Shown here in pieces: positions 10,279 through 20,081 of a DNA stretch of 64,000 nt. A program made the translations under genes and the position numbers. Each line of letters starts with the position of its first letter. Within the stretch, counting starts at the first letter, position 1. Source of the stretch: Chondrus crispus (taxonomy: Eukaryota; Rhodophyta; Florideophyceae; Gigartinales; Gigartinaceae); the NCBI RefSeq assembly GCF_000350225.1, contig NW_005178566.1:124001-188000 (forward strand), in the 5' to 3' direction. Below the pieces are notes generated by a model. That model saw only the letters and a program-made list of their open reading frames with translations. It was not told the DNA's origin and ran no database searches.

Positions 10279-11935
10279 TGCCATCCTGGAACCGGTTGTT
10301 ATTTACGCCTGTAGCGCTTGCATACCACAAGGATCATCAACCACGCTACATAAATTGGAGCGCGCGCAAAACGTCGCTCTTAGAATACAGACAGGCTGCT
10401 GTAAGCCCTCAACTATTGAAAGGCTCCGCGAGCTATCCGACACGGACTCTCTGCGCGAAGAGGCCTCAAAGGCAGCAGCAATACTTCTCGAAAGAAACGC
10501 GCGGGTCCCACAGCCGTCATCTTTACTTAGCATGACTGGAATTAAAAAGAAGGGCAGGACCAATCGATCAACCGCCAAGGAGACAGGAGAGACAAAGACT
10601 TGCACAAACAGGAATCCCCCCGTTACCACGCCTTCCGTTTCCGCCACTGACAACACAGAACATATCGAAGCCCCTGCCTAACGCAGTTAAGGTTTTTCTA
10701 CACAGACTGCTCCAGGACCGATGAGGACACAACTCGTTTAAAAAAGGCTGAGGAACTTTTATCTAGGCTACGAAAATGTGATGTGGAACTGTGGACGGAC
10801 GGATCTGTTGGAGACCCCGGACACCTCCTACCCCAAAGATCAGCCCTGGCCGCTCTCTGTGCGATGGGAAGATAAATGGTACGCTGCAACCTCAACTCCT
10901 ATGCAACCAGACCTCGAAGGCCTTCACTGCGTCACGACTTATCGCGCTCTTCACGGCGCCCTACAATCTCATCTGCTTTACTAAGATGACACGGATGTTT
11001 ACGCTGTACACTTTGAACCGCAGCCAGACCGAACCTACGTCGTTTATGAGGACGGAGACAGGCTGATTTTCCAAGTCTCCGAATTCCACAATGTGGGTGG
11101 AAGCGGATATGTCATATTATGACATATCCGCTTCCACTCACATTATCCCTTATTAAGGGAGCACAGATCGGGTTCCACGGAACAGCACAAAGCGCCAGGG
11201 GGTTACATGCACCTCATTCTCCGCGGAACTCAGAGCCGCAATCGGTGCATTTAGCCAGGTTTTGCGAAATCCGACCGAAAATACGCACCACCTATGGATA
11301 GTAGACTGCCAAGGAATATGCAAGGCCTTCTCAGGGTTTGGGAGACAAGATAACGCTCTACTGTACGAACTACGGCAAATGATCACACTCACTCGTGATC
11401 CCAGCTGTTCTCTTGACATCATATGGATCAGCTCCCATTGTGGGCTGCAAGGCAACGACCAAGCTGATAAGTTAGCGAAGCTGGCGCTCCAATTGCCACT
11501 GTGCGAACAACTCACGGTCACTGTCGAATTTCACGACTCCAAAGCGGCAATTCGTCGAGCAAGGAGGAGGGCCGCCAACTATGTTGACGACCTCCCTGAC
11601 AACATGCAGGGTAATTGGACGAGAAGAAAAGCGCGAGTCATCCGAAACCAGATTTATACCGGATGCGGTGGCCTATTCCAACTACTGAGGGGCATTCTTA
11701 GGCTAGGAAACAGAACCTGCCGGCTCTGTGACGCAGAAGACACAGTCTCTCATTTTTCACATGCGCCGCCCGCTCAGCACGAAGGAGAGCCCACTTTACA
11801 GACAGAGAAGAATGGAGAGCTATAATATTTCGAAAACCGCTTCAGATACGCGGGTACTTAGTTGTCGAAGGAGAGCCCGAACTGAAAGGGCTTTCCGGGT
11901 TAGAGGGGAATTAACTCTAGCCCCTCACAAAAATA
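10279..11935 (+). pseudogene. 5'-truncated LINE (non-LTR retrotransposon): RT end, RNase H, zinc knuckle
   Basis: The 5' end lies inside the reverse transcriptase C-terminus (ILEPVVIYACSAC, then LERAQNVALRIQTGC at about 10360). An RNase H domain follows in several frames: ELWTDGSV near 10794, SAELRAAIGAF near 11222, the IVDCQG block near 11300 and IWISSHCGLQGNDQADKLAK near 11425-11480. A cysteine-rich tail follows (CRLCDAEDTVSHF, about 11720). The insert ends in an A-rich stretch and interrupts the copia pol. Flanks GCCTTTTTT on the left and GGCTTTTG on the right look like a worn target duplication. A 55-bp palindrome at 11090-11144 disrupts the RNase H. Truncation at the 5' end is typical of LINE insertion. 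Confidence 0.75.
11090..11144. repeat. 55-bp near-perfect palindrome inside LINE RNase H
   Basis: Arms of 27 bp (11090-11116 and 11118-11144) with a single G/T mismatch and a 1-nt spacer at 11117. It interrupts the RNase H reading frame of the LINE fragment. Confidence 0.93.
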
Positions 11936-12180
11936 GGCTTTTGTTCATGTCCCCAAGCCAAAGCACCGTAACAGGTTCGATCCAAGAGCACAAATAGGAT
12001 ATTGTATAGCTTATGGATCTGGAAATAGTTACAAGGTATACTTACCCAACATTAGGAAGGTCATCATGTCAAGAGATGTGCAGTTTGACAAGACAAAATC
12101 GCTCAAGTCATAAAACTATGAACAAGAACAGGCAGTTCAAAGCACAGAGGATAAGATTGTTGCGAGTAGAACTCAGTAGC
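11936..12180 (+). pseudogene. copia pol, continuation after the LINE insertion
   Basis: One frame reads HVPKPKHRNRFDP, then YGSGNSYKVYLPNIRK and MSRDVQFD, the segment that lies between integrase and reverse transcriptase in copia elements. This matches the text lost at 10278 on the far side of the LINE. The reverse transcriptase itself does not follow here on this strand. Confidence 0.7.
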
Positions 12181-12230
12181 GCAGCGGAGAACGAAAGGCT
12201 TTTCTTCTTGTTGCTTGTTCTACTGCAACT

Positions 12231-12321
12231 CTTCTTTTTAGTTCTTAAGGTGAGCTACGCTCACCCTCATATACTTAAGTTTCACGTAAACTTGCTCAAA
12301 TCGTGAAACACTAAAAAGAAG
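12231..12321. repeat. Y-shaped three-stem inverted-repeat structure (91 bp)
   Basis: Outer stem CTTCTTTTTAGT (12231-12242) pairs with 12310-12321. Inside it are a short hairpin GGTGAGC/GCTCACC (12249-12255 with 12259-12265) and a second hairpin GTTTCACG/CGTGAAAC (12279-12286 with 12302-12309). The stems abut as in a three-way junction. I recognise no RNA family. Confidence 0.6.
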
Positions 12322-12539
12322 CGGCCCAAAGTATCAGCAGGGGACCTTACATATCAACCATGCAATAAACGCTGCATAAGCCTACTATTGCTTCTTCCAC
12401 TACAACAGTAAGTAGGTTTCGTAGCATAGGTAACCCCGCATATGCAAATAAAATCGACATACTACTCATCTGATTCGGCTGTGAATGTTGTTTTCCAATC
12501 ATTCTCCAAACACTGTATCTCATCTTGAGTTTCAGTCTG

Positions 12540-13687
12540 AGCAGGATCTCGCGACTGTTACGTCAGTAATAAAATACATCACCACACATTCCTCAGCAAT
12601 TACAACACCCCTTTTGTGGATTGTCTTACGTATGAGATAGTATTCGTGGATTTTCTCTTTTTGAAGAGAACTTCTTCCTCGAAAGAGGCTTCGTGAATTT
12701 GTCGGCAAGCTGGCGGGAGGTTGGACAATACTCAATTGCCAACACTTTGTCCTTAACGAGTTGCTTGGTAGAGTTAACACGAATAGAAACATGTTTCGCT
12801 TTCCAGACGCTCTCTGTGCCCCATACGATGGCGCCCTGACTATCTTCCAGTATTCGAGTTGGTCCACTTTGTTTGCATCCAAACTCAGCAAGGAGCAATC
12901 GTATCCACAACACCAACTTAGCGGCTTCGCCCAACGAAATATACTCTGCTTCTGTGAAGGACATGGCTATATTCCTTTGCTTCATGGTCCTCCAAACAAC
13001 TGTACAGTCTCCGAGTTTCATTAACACTCCGGTAGTGGATTTTCTATTAGCTGAATCCCCTGCCCAATCTGCATCACAGTAACATAAGAGCTCCCCTTCT
13101 TGAACTGTAATGCGTAATGCTAGGTTAGAGGTTCCACGTAGGTATCGAAATACTCTTTTAACTGAAACCCAGTCCTGATGAGTAGGATGAGCGACCCGTC
13201 TGGCGAGTATTCCAACTGCAGCCGAGATATCTGGTCGTGTCCGTGCGGATAAGAAAAGCATCCAATGGCCTCTTGGTAGAGCAGCTGGCTCGGCATTTTC
13301 GATGCCTCCTCTTCGGGTTCCCGAACAGAACTTTCCATTGGAGTAGAAACGGGACGACAAGTATTCATCTCAAATCTATTTAGAACTTCAGCAGTGTATG
13401 ACGTGACGTTGGGATAACCACGCTCCACCGCTATCTGGGATGAAAGTGACACCAAGAAAATGGTGTAGCCGGCCAAGATCTTTCACTTCCAATTGATTCA
13501 TCAATTCACTCTTCACTTGATCAATAGCAAATCTTTCAGGTCCCATCACAATAATGTCGTCTACATATAACAATATCCATACCTTCCTGCGTACGAAACA
13601 CATTCATCAGACTACAAAGCACTAAAACCGAGCTTTTTCATAACAGCACACCACTTCTCATTCCAAAGTCTCGGTGACTGTCTTAAC
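12540..13687 (-). pseudogene. copia reverse transcriptase-RNase H, inverted fragment
   Basis: Minus-strand copia pol 3' half in shifted frames. It holds the RT palm motif LLYVDDIIVMG (about 13560-13590), LEVKDLGRLHHFLG (about 13480), then RPDISAAVGILARR, the RNase H CDADWAGDSANRKSTTG (about 13060) and EAEYISLGEAAK, ending with QLADKFTKPL near 12680. The upstream RT half is cut off at 13687, where the LTR of gypsy2 begins. It complements in content the plus-strand gag-integrase half to its left but lies in opposite orientation, so either the element was inverted in part or two copies meet here. Confidence 0.85.
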
Positions 13688-14305
13688 TGTAGTATAACCC
13701 CCCCTGGGGCTTTTAGTTAGATTAGATCAACAACGGGATCCACTACTGTAGAGCCCGATGCTCTACAGTACTACCGCGCGGGACGGAAGCGCGCGCACAC
13801 ACGTGTACTGTCAGCCACGATGGCTGACAGTAATACAGTACGGTCCGATCTGTACTACAGTAGTCCACTACAGTACTTCGGTACTGTAGTGTTATAGATT
13901 ATTTTGTATATTAAATATGGAGCGGACCGGCGGCGGTGGAGGAGGACAAGCACGGACTTGTCACCCACCGACCGTCAAGGTCCGACTTCCCGCTTATTCT
14001 AAGGTAGCGCTCGGTAACTACCTTAGAGCGGCACTGAGCGCGGGTTGAGGACGCGCGCGGTACGCCCACGAGCCGGCTCCGCCTCTGCCCGTCGGTACTG
14101 GATCGTTACCCAGTACCGCGCCGGGGCGTCGAGGCGTCGAACCGCTCGCGCGTATCGGCGTCCTCCCCGATCCCGCTCTACTACGCTACCCGGGCCCGCT
14201 GCCCGGTGCCGTTAGCTGGTGTCCCGCTTCACCCCCGTCTTCTCGATCGACAAGGGTCTCGGTCGAACTGTGCATACACCCCTATCGCTGGGTGTTTATG
14301 CTACA
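13688..14305 (+). repeat. 5' LTR of gypsy2 (618 bp)
   Basis: Begins TGTAGTATAACCC and ends ATGCTACA, giving the inverted termini TGTAG...CTACA. In reverse orientation it aligns along its length with the two LTRs of gypsy1 at 32881 and 45751 (for example the block around the CCAGTACCG repeat at about 14090-14120). A TATA-like run (GTATATTAAATATGG) lies at about 13906-13920. It was inserted into the inverted copia fragment. The 3' LTR is missing from the window, so no target duplication can be checked. Confidence 0.85.
13744..13891 (+). promoter_or_regulatory. Three regularly spaced perfect hairpins upstream of the LTR TATA box
   Basis: Three 11-bp perfect stems: TACTGTAGAGC with loop CCGAT (13744-13770), TACTGTCAGCC with loop ACGAT (13806-13832) and CACTACAGTAC with loop TTCG (13866-13891). 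Starts are about 60 bp apart, and all lie in the U3 part before the TATA-like run. Counterparts with partly different stem sequences exist in the gypsy1 LTRs. Role unknown; protein binding or a structured transcript are both possible. Confidence 0.6.
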
Positions 14306-14320
14306 GTGGTCTCCCGACCT
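14306..14320 (+). other. gypsy2 primer-binding site
   Basis: One base after the LTR end, TGGTCTCCCGACCTA starts with the TGG expected against a tRNA 3' CCA. The same bases follow the 5' LTR of gypsy1. I could not assign the primer tRNA. Confidence 0.6.
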
Positions 14321-14385
14321 ACAAGAACCTGGAGTCCGATCTCCGAGAAGACTTCCGCTTCCCTCCGCGAACCGATGGCGTCGAG

Positions 14386-16854
14386 ATGAGCCAAGAGTTT
14401 GAGCCCTCGATCCGCTCCGAAGCGGCGGATCCGAGTCCGGCCGCTGTACAGTCCCCATCCGCCCCGTCGGGCGACGGCGACGCAGGTCCTCGTCACCGCG
14501 AACCGTCGCTGGGATCTTCCGAGGAAATAGCGGCGGCGATGTTCGACCGCATAGCCGAATACATTGAGGAAGTCCGTACTTCCCTCCGGATCGATGTATC
14601 GGACAATGTATACACTCGATGTATGGCCGAACTCCGCTCCCTGCGTGAAGGGAGGTTCGATAGAGTGACGCAGTCCTTAGCGAATCTCCGAGCACTGATC
14701 GACGAGTTACACTCGCGGTTAGTGCTCGTCGAAGACTCCCGTTTCGCCTCGCCCGGACCGTCCGGGCAAGGTCGCCCTGAGAGGCCGACCTCTGTGAGAC
14801 GACCCGAGGACCGAACATCTCCGTCCGCGGAGCAATTGGGCGCGTTCGCGCACCTCTCCGCTGAGCTCAACGCCACTCGTCGGCGTGCTGGTGACATGGA
14901 ACGTACCATGGCCGAAAGGCTACCCGGTGCCCCCTCGAGAGGGCCCAGTAGTACCGTACCTCCGAGCTCTGCCGCCCCCGAAGGTTGGCGCCCAACTGCT
15001 GCGGCTATCAGTCGGACTGCAGAAGGAAGCCGTCTACCGATAGACACGAACTTCGCATCTGGGACCCAAGCCTTGCCGCCTATCACCGGAAGTAGGCGGA
15101 AAGTGGACCGCGTATCGTACGCGGACGAACAGGACCGTGGAGGAGCCGCCCCCGGATCCGGAGAACCGATGTTCTCTGTCGATCCCTGCTGGGGTGGCTA
15201 CCCGCCGGCAAGTTATGCCGAGCATCCAGGTCCGGTAGACGTCCGTACGCTACCGGTTACCTCCTTCGGCACGCTGGGTCCCGCTGAACCCAGGCTCGAG
15301 CGGGTACATACGATGATCCAAAAGTTCAGCGCCGTTACTGACTATCGTATGTACCGCTTGGATAACACCTCGAGGCTCGTTACCTCGGGTGACGCGGGAC
15401 GGATTGCGAAGTACGTCTAACGCTGTAGTGGGATCTGTCCCACGATGCGCAGCTTCGACGGTACCGACCCGATTCAGCTGCTGCCGTTCCTGAAGGATAT
15501 CCGGATCACTTTCAAGTCGCAACCCCTGACCGAAGGTGTTGCGATACGAGTCCTCGCGCACTTCTTAGAGCGCGACGCGGAGCGCCTGTATACGAGTTAT
15601 ACGATGCGTGGCCTCCGCGCCGGCCAGCTCCACGACGACGTGAGCTGGCCGGGGCTCGTTAATCAATTCTTGAAACGCTACCTCACGGACGACGTGTTAG
15701 GTGAAGCGTACGACGATGTCGCTATGGCGCGTCATCAATCGCATGAGACAGAAATCACGTTTGCTGACCGACTCGAGACTGCCACGTTCAGATGCACCGC
15801 AGTCTTCTCCGAACAGTCCCTCGCGCACTATTTCGTGCGGGGACTTGCACCGGCAACCTGCGCCGCAGTATCCCAAACTGTGCAAAGGCTGCCAAGCAGT
15901 CAGAAGACCGATCTTCCGACCATCCGCCATATCGGCACGGCGGAAGGTACAACGTACCACGCTTGGCGCAGTTTACCTCTGCCGGATCCGAAACCGGGAG
16001 GGAGGGCTGGCAGGACTACGAAGTCGGCCGCGACAAGTTTGCCCGCCTCGACCCTCCATGTCGGGGAGGATGAGTGGCAGGCCGACCCTGTCCTCATTAC
16101 GCGGGGAGCGGGGCCAGTGGGGGCACGAACCCCCTCACCGATGTCGACCGGAACGACATCGAGTTACGCGACTGCATTCGTGGCCACTGCAAGAGTGGCA
16201 AGGGGTACGGACCCCCGTGTCGCAGAGCTCGACATATCGAACCTAGATGCAGGGGGCGAAGCCCATCTCGTGCCCCTCGTCACCGATGAGGAGGCGCGGC
16301 ATGCGGCGACCATCACCTCCACGGACGGCAGCGCGTACGTGTGCTGGCAATGCCGCACGTACGGGCATGCCATGTACGCGTGCCGGTTCCTGTCGCCGGA
16401 ACAACGAATGTTCACGGCGTACAGGAACTACCGCTACCAGATGGAGACGCACCCCGGTGCGCGTAATCTCCTCTGGCATGCAGCGGGCGAGGGCCGTCCC
16501 CCGCGTCAAGGTTTCCCGAAACGATCGGGTGGGGGCGCACGCTTCGCCCCCCGTGGAGGTGGGTACCGTCGTAACGAGGTCGATCGTCGGGATCGACCCG
16601 CCTACCGCCAGGTGGACACAAGGTACCCGCGCCAAGGAGAGAGAAGGAACCGAGACCGTTCTCGGTCACCCCAACAGGTACAAAATGCGATAATGTACCT
16701 GCAATACTGGGTAGAGGATCCGTACCCTCTACCCACGGAGGGTCACGAAGGAGAGCCGACTCGCTTCATCCCCCATATCCTGCGACGACCGGACGCCGCA
16801 GGTCAAGGCCCGGAAGTTTCCGAATACTTCGCCAAGGCCGACGAGCTGCAGTGA
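14386..16854 (+). pseudogene. gypsy2 Gag with zinc knuckle, one nonsense codon
   Basis: Gag of about 820 codons, aligning closely with the gypsy1 Gag. The start at 14386 is chosen because MSQEFEPSIRSEAAD matches the gypsy1 start MSGEYPTSIRSEPAD; the same frame is open further upstream but that part lies in the LTR. Capsid-like text follows (RSFDGTDPIQLLPFLKDIRI, about 15450). A CCHC knuckle CWQCRTYGHAMYAC lies at about 16340-16382, followed by an Arg/Gly-rich nucleic-acid-binding tail. The single TAA at 15418-15420 is CAA in gypsy1. Apart from that stop the frame is open for 2.4 kb, so decay is recent or slight. Confidence 0.85.
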
Positions 16855-18251
16855 GGGAATCGTCCCGACTCACGCGGCCGGCTACCCGAAGAAGACCTGG
16901 CCGTCGATAGCCAAGAGGTTAGCTCCGATAGCACGGGTAGTTCGAAAAAAGGGTAAAGACGGTTACGTACACGCGGTCGCGTGAGCTGTCTTTTCCCAAC
17001 GAACTAGACCCGACCTCGCGTGCTCCACAAGGACACGGGGGGTATTGTCCGATAATACATCCCCCGCTACCGGAGGCGAGCACGGGAGCTCCGGTAATGC
17101 CGATACAGGAGGGAGCGCACGTCGAGGCCACCGAAAGCCCGACGTTAGGAGAACAAGACACCGGGAAAGCGGACGTCCCGGTGAGGCGTAACGATGGCGA
17201 CGGGGGCAACGACGGCCGAAAAGATTCTGTCGATCCCCTGACCCCCGCGAGCCCACGGTCGCCGGAGAAAGGTCCGTGTCGTACGGACTCGAATAATCCG
17301 AGGGGCGTCACTGATCCGCGGACGCCTCAAGAAAGAGGGAGAAGGAAACGCAAGCGGGACCAGCAGCGAAATAGAAGGCCCCGGCGGAACGACCTCACCG
17401 ATACGGTCGCCCCGAAGGTTGTCGATGGCGTCATTTGCCTTATGACGTCGAAGATTTACAACGTCCTCTGCTCGATAGCCACAGAGGGAAATATATTTGA
17501 ACCCCGCACGATCGCCGATGATACGTGCTCGGGGTATAATCTGGTGAGGAAGGCCGACCTTCCCCCCGATTGGACACGTTACGTCGTGCACGACGCACCT
17601 CTTCCACGATTGGCAGGCGCGAATAGCAACCCGCTCAAGCTTTCGGCCGTCGTCCGCCTAGCTGTCCGGTTGAGGAACACGGTGTTCCGAATTCCGTTCG
17701 TAGTCGCGGACCAGCTCGCCGTGCCAGTCCTTCTCGGGACGGCCTTCATCGATAGGCACGTGCAATGTATTGACATCGAAGCTCAACGAATGGAGCTACG
17801 CCAAGGCGGTTCCGTCGCCATCGTCGACGGAAAGGGGGAGCCGACCCCCCCCTACCAGGCGACACGGGCGACACACGGGTCGGCCGGACGTACGCGAGGA
17901 GGCCCCGCAGGCGATCCGAATCGCCCGCTGGGTTACCATCCCCGCGATTTCACAAGCCCGCGTGCGTGTGACAACGGCGGGGAGGGGCCTCGTGTTCCTG
18001 GAACCCAAGCCCTCACTCCAACACCGACATGGATTGAGGCTGACGAATGGCGTCGCGGAGGTCCTACCGAATCAGACCTTCGACGACATCGTCGCGAATT
18101 TCTCACGACGAGAAAGGAGGCTTCCGAAGCACACCGTCGTGGGATACGCGAAACGCAACCCTCTTCCGATCCTCAATCCCGAACGTAAGGCCGCCAAGGG
18201 GATCGCGCACGCGCTACACCTGACCGATCAAATCGGTGGGGTAGGAGTTGG
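16855..18251 (+). pseudogene. gypsy2 protease and linker
   Basis: Reads as the start of Pol. A basic, low-complexity stretch comes first, then a retropepsin-like domain with DDTCSGYNLVRKADLP (about 17516-17565) and the hydrophobic half LAVPVLLGTAFIDRHV (about 17715-17765). A frameshift near the C run at 17845-17852 moves the text into another frame, where LEPKPSLQHRH and RRLPKHTVVGYAKRN continue up to LHLTDQIGG. Cysteine stands where retropepsins usually have the Gly of DTG or DSG; gypsy1 shares this. The text is cut at 18252 by an inserted LTR3 sequence and no reverse transcriptase follows. Confidence 0.7.
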
Positions 18252-18702
18252 TGTAGTGCGATGTGCCTGGCAGGCCGCGAACACAGTCCAACGGTCAAAC
18301 AAAAAGAAGAAAAACAGCAACAGAAACAACCACTGCCGATGGCACGCGCTACGGCGCGTTCGAGACTCCCTTTCCCCTTGTGTGAGCTTGCGGCCCACGG
18401 TAGCTCCACTCCGACGGGGGGTTAAGGAAAGATGCCTGGCCGGGGGGATAATGGTGGTAGAGGCTTGTGAAGACTTGAGTGCTCGGCGAGTGCGGGTTGG
18501 GCTTGTGTACGAGAATGTAACCGCGCTTCGCTGGGTTGTAAAGCCAATGCTCGACGAGCGTCTTCAGCACCTTGCGTATAATTCAAGGTTTTCGACGGGG
18601 GCTCGATTAGCACTACCCGACGGGGACGTAACTATGTAGCAACGCTACGACCAACGTGTTGCCCGATGGCAAAACACCGGCACCAATGCGATCGCAATCG
18701 CG
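18252..18702 (-). repeat. LTR3 fragment inserted in gypsy2
   Basis: Starts TGTAGTGCGATGTGCC, the terminus of the LTR3 family that is complete at 61770-63001, here as the reverse complement of that copy. Homology covers the part corresponding to about 62555-63001 (for example the CTTGCGGCCCACGGTAGCTC block near 18390) and includes one copy of the ~140-bp structured module. It ends where the TNP2 transposon begins, at about 18700. The five bases before it are GTTGG. Confidence 0.75.
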
Positions 18703-18914
18703 GTCCCTAGCAGAACTCAACGCAAAAGAATGGCATAGACATGGATGTGGAGTGGCGGACGAACAATGGATGGCGTGCAGGTGGCAAAGTAACTATGCAT
18801 TGTCTTCAGATATAGATATGACAAAGGGCAGACAAAATTCGAATTGTCTGCCATTCATTTTTCTAACCCACAGCTTTCGGACAAATGGCAGATTAAAATT
18901 TTACTTATTCGCCT

Positions 18915-19700
18915 GGCGCCTAAACTCGTACAGCAAGACCTAGAACCCCGTAAGACACCGCACGTCCTTCTACGCGGTGGCCGATTCCTGGCGGCCCTCG
19001 CCGCTGAGGAGGGCATCGCACATCACGCCAAGTGCCCGCCGTTGGAAACGAGCCCTGCAGCGCCCTGCAACGCACCCCGCCCTGTGCACCCGCGCCCCGT
19101 ACACGAGCCCCGCCACAGGCCCCCCCGACACAACCGCCCCGCCCAACTGCCCAACTGCAGAACCGCTCGCACAACCCTGCAACCGCTCAACGCTCGCGCA
19201 CTCCCGCAGCTACCCGACATTTCCGCAACCCACTACCGCCCCGCGACACCCCCGTACCTCCACGCAACCGCTCGACGCTCGCGCACCACGCAGACACCCG
19301 ACGCCCCAGCACCACGCAACGCCCCCCCGACACTCGCGCACCACGGAAAGCCCCGTACACAATCGCACCACGCAAAAGCCCGTGCCCCGCAACGCTTACG
19401 AAACACTCGCACCGCGAAAAGTACGGGGTGAAAAATCTGCGGCGATGCGATGGCGGGATGCCGATGAGACTCAGAGTATTTTTATGGGCAAGCGTGGGCG
19501 CGATTCCTGCGGGGCTGTCAGCGGGCCAAGGCGGCCTTCGGGTCGGGGCCAGGAGCGCGGCGCGGCTCTTCCGGTCGGGCGGCGTGCGATGGGGCGGAAG
19601 AAGATATATATTTTCTTGCGAAAGATATCCGCGCAAGCTGTGATGCCGTGCCGCCTCGCCGCAGACAATAGACTGTGCGCGCTGCCCCCTGGTGAGCGTG
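18915..19700. mobile_element. GC-rich ~785-bp insertion present only in the long TNP2 copy
   Basis: The deleted copy passes directly from the TATTCGCC block to GGATACTTTCCGAGAAAATG; here about 785 bp lie between the equivalent blocks. The insert is GC-rich and C-biased on the plus strand, with loosely repeated motifs such as CTCGCGCACCACG (about 19270-19340). Open frames across it are low-complexity Pro/Arg/Thr text and not convincing proteins. It may be an insertion here or a deletion in the other copy. Confidence 0.55.
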
Positions 19701-20081
19701 CGGTATACTCTCCGAGAAAATGAGTTTATTGGAGGGTAATACCGTACAGTACAACTGTATAGGTACCAGAAGGACATGCACGCCCAATCATCGTTGCCAA
19801 TCCCACATCCATCGTGCCGATGGAAACCCGCCACCCCTTCATCAACTATAACCTTCCCTCACCGCACCATGTCTGTATGGTGCACAAATCCCCTCTCTTC
19901 CGCCTTTCGCCCCCTGGCTACCGTTCACCCCGGCTCGCAAGGAACCCCGCTGGCATAGTGTACCTCTCATCGCGGCTCTCGTCCTCCTCCCTTACCGCCC
20001 CCATCTCCCTCACTGCGGCGTACCCGACCCTAACAATGCTACTTCGACAAGCGATTTGCTAATTATCCCTTTCTCATGCAT

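Noticed and set aside
18977-19723. 248-codon Pro/Arg/Thr-rich ORF
   Set aside because: Several frames are open over the same C-rich repeat block, as expected from composition; no protein-like constraint is visible.
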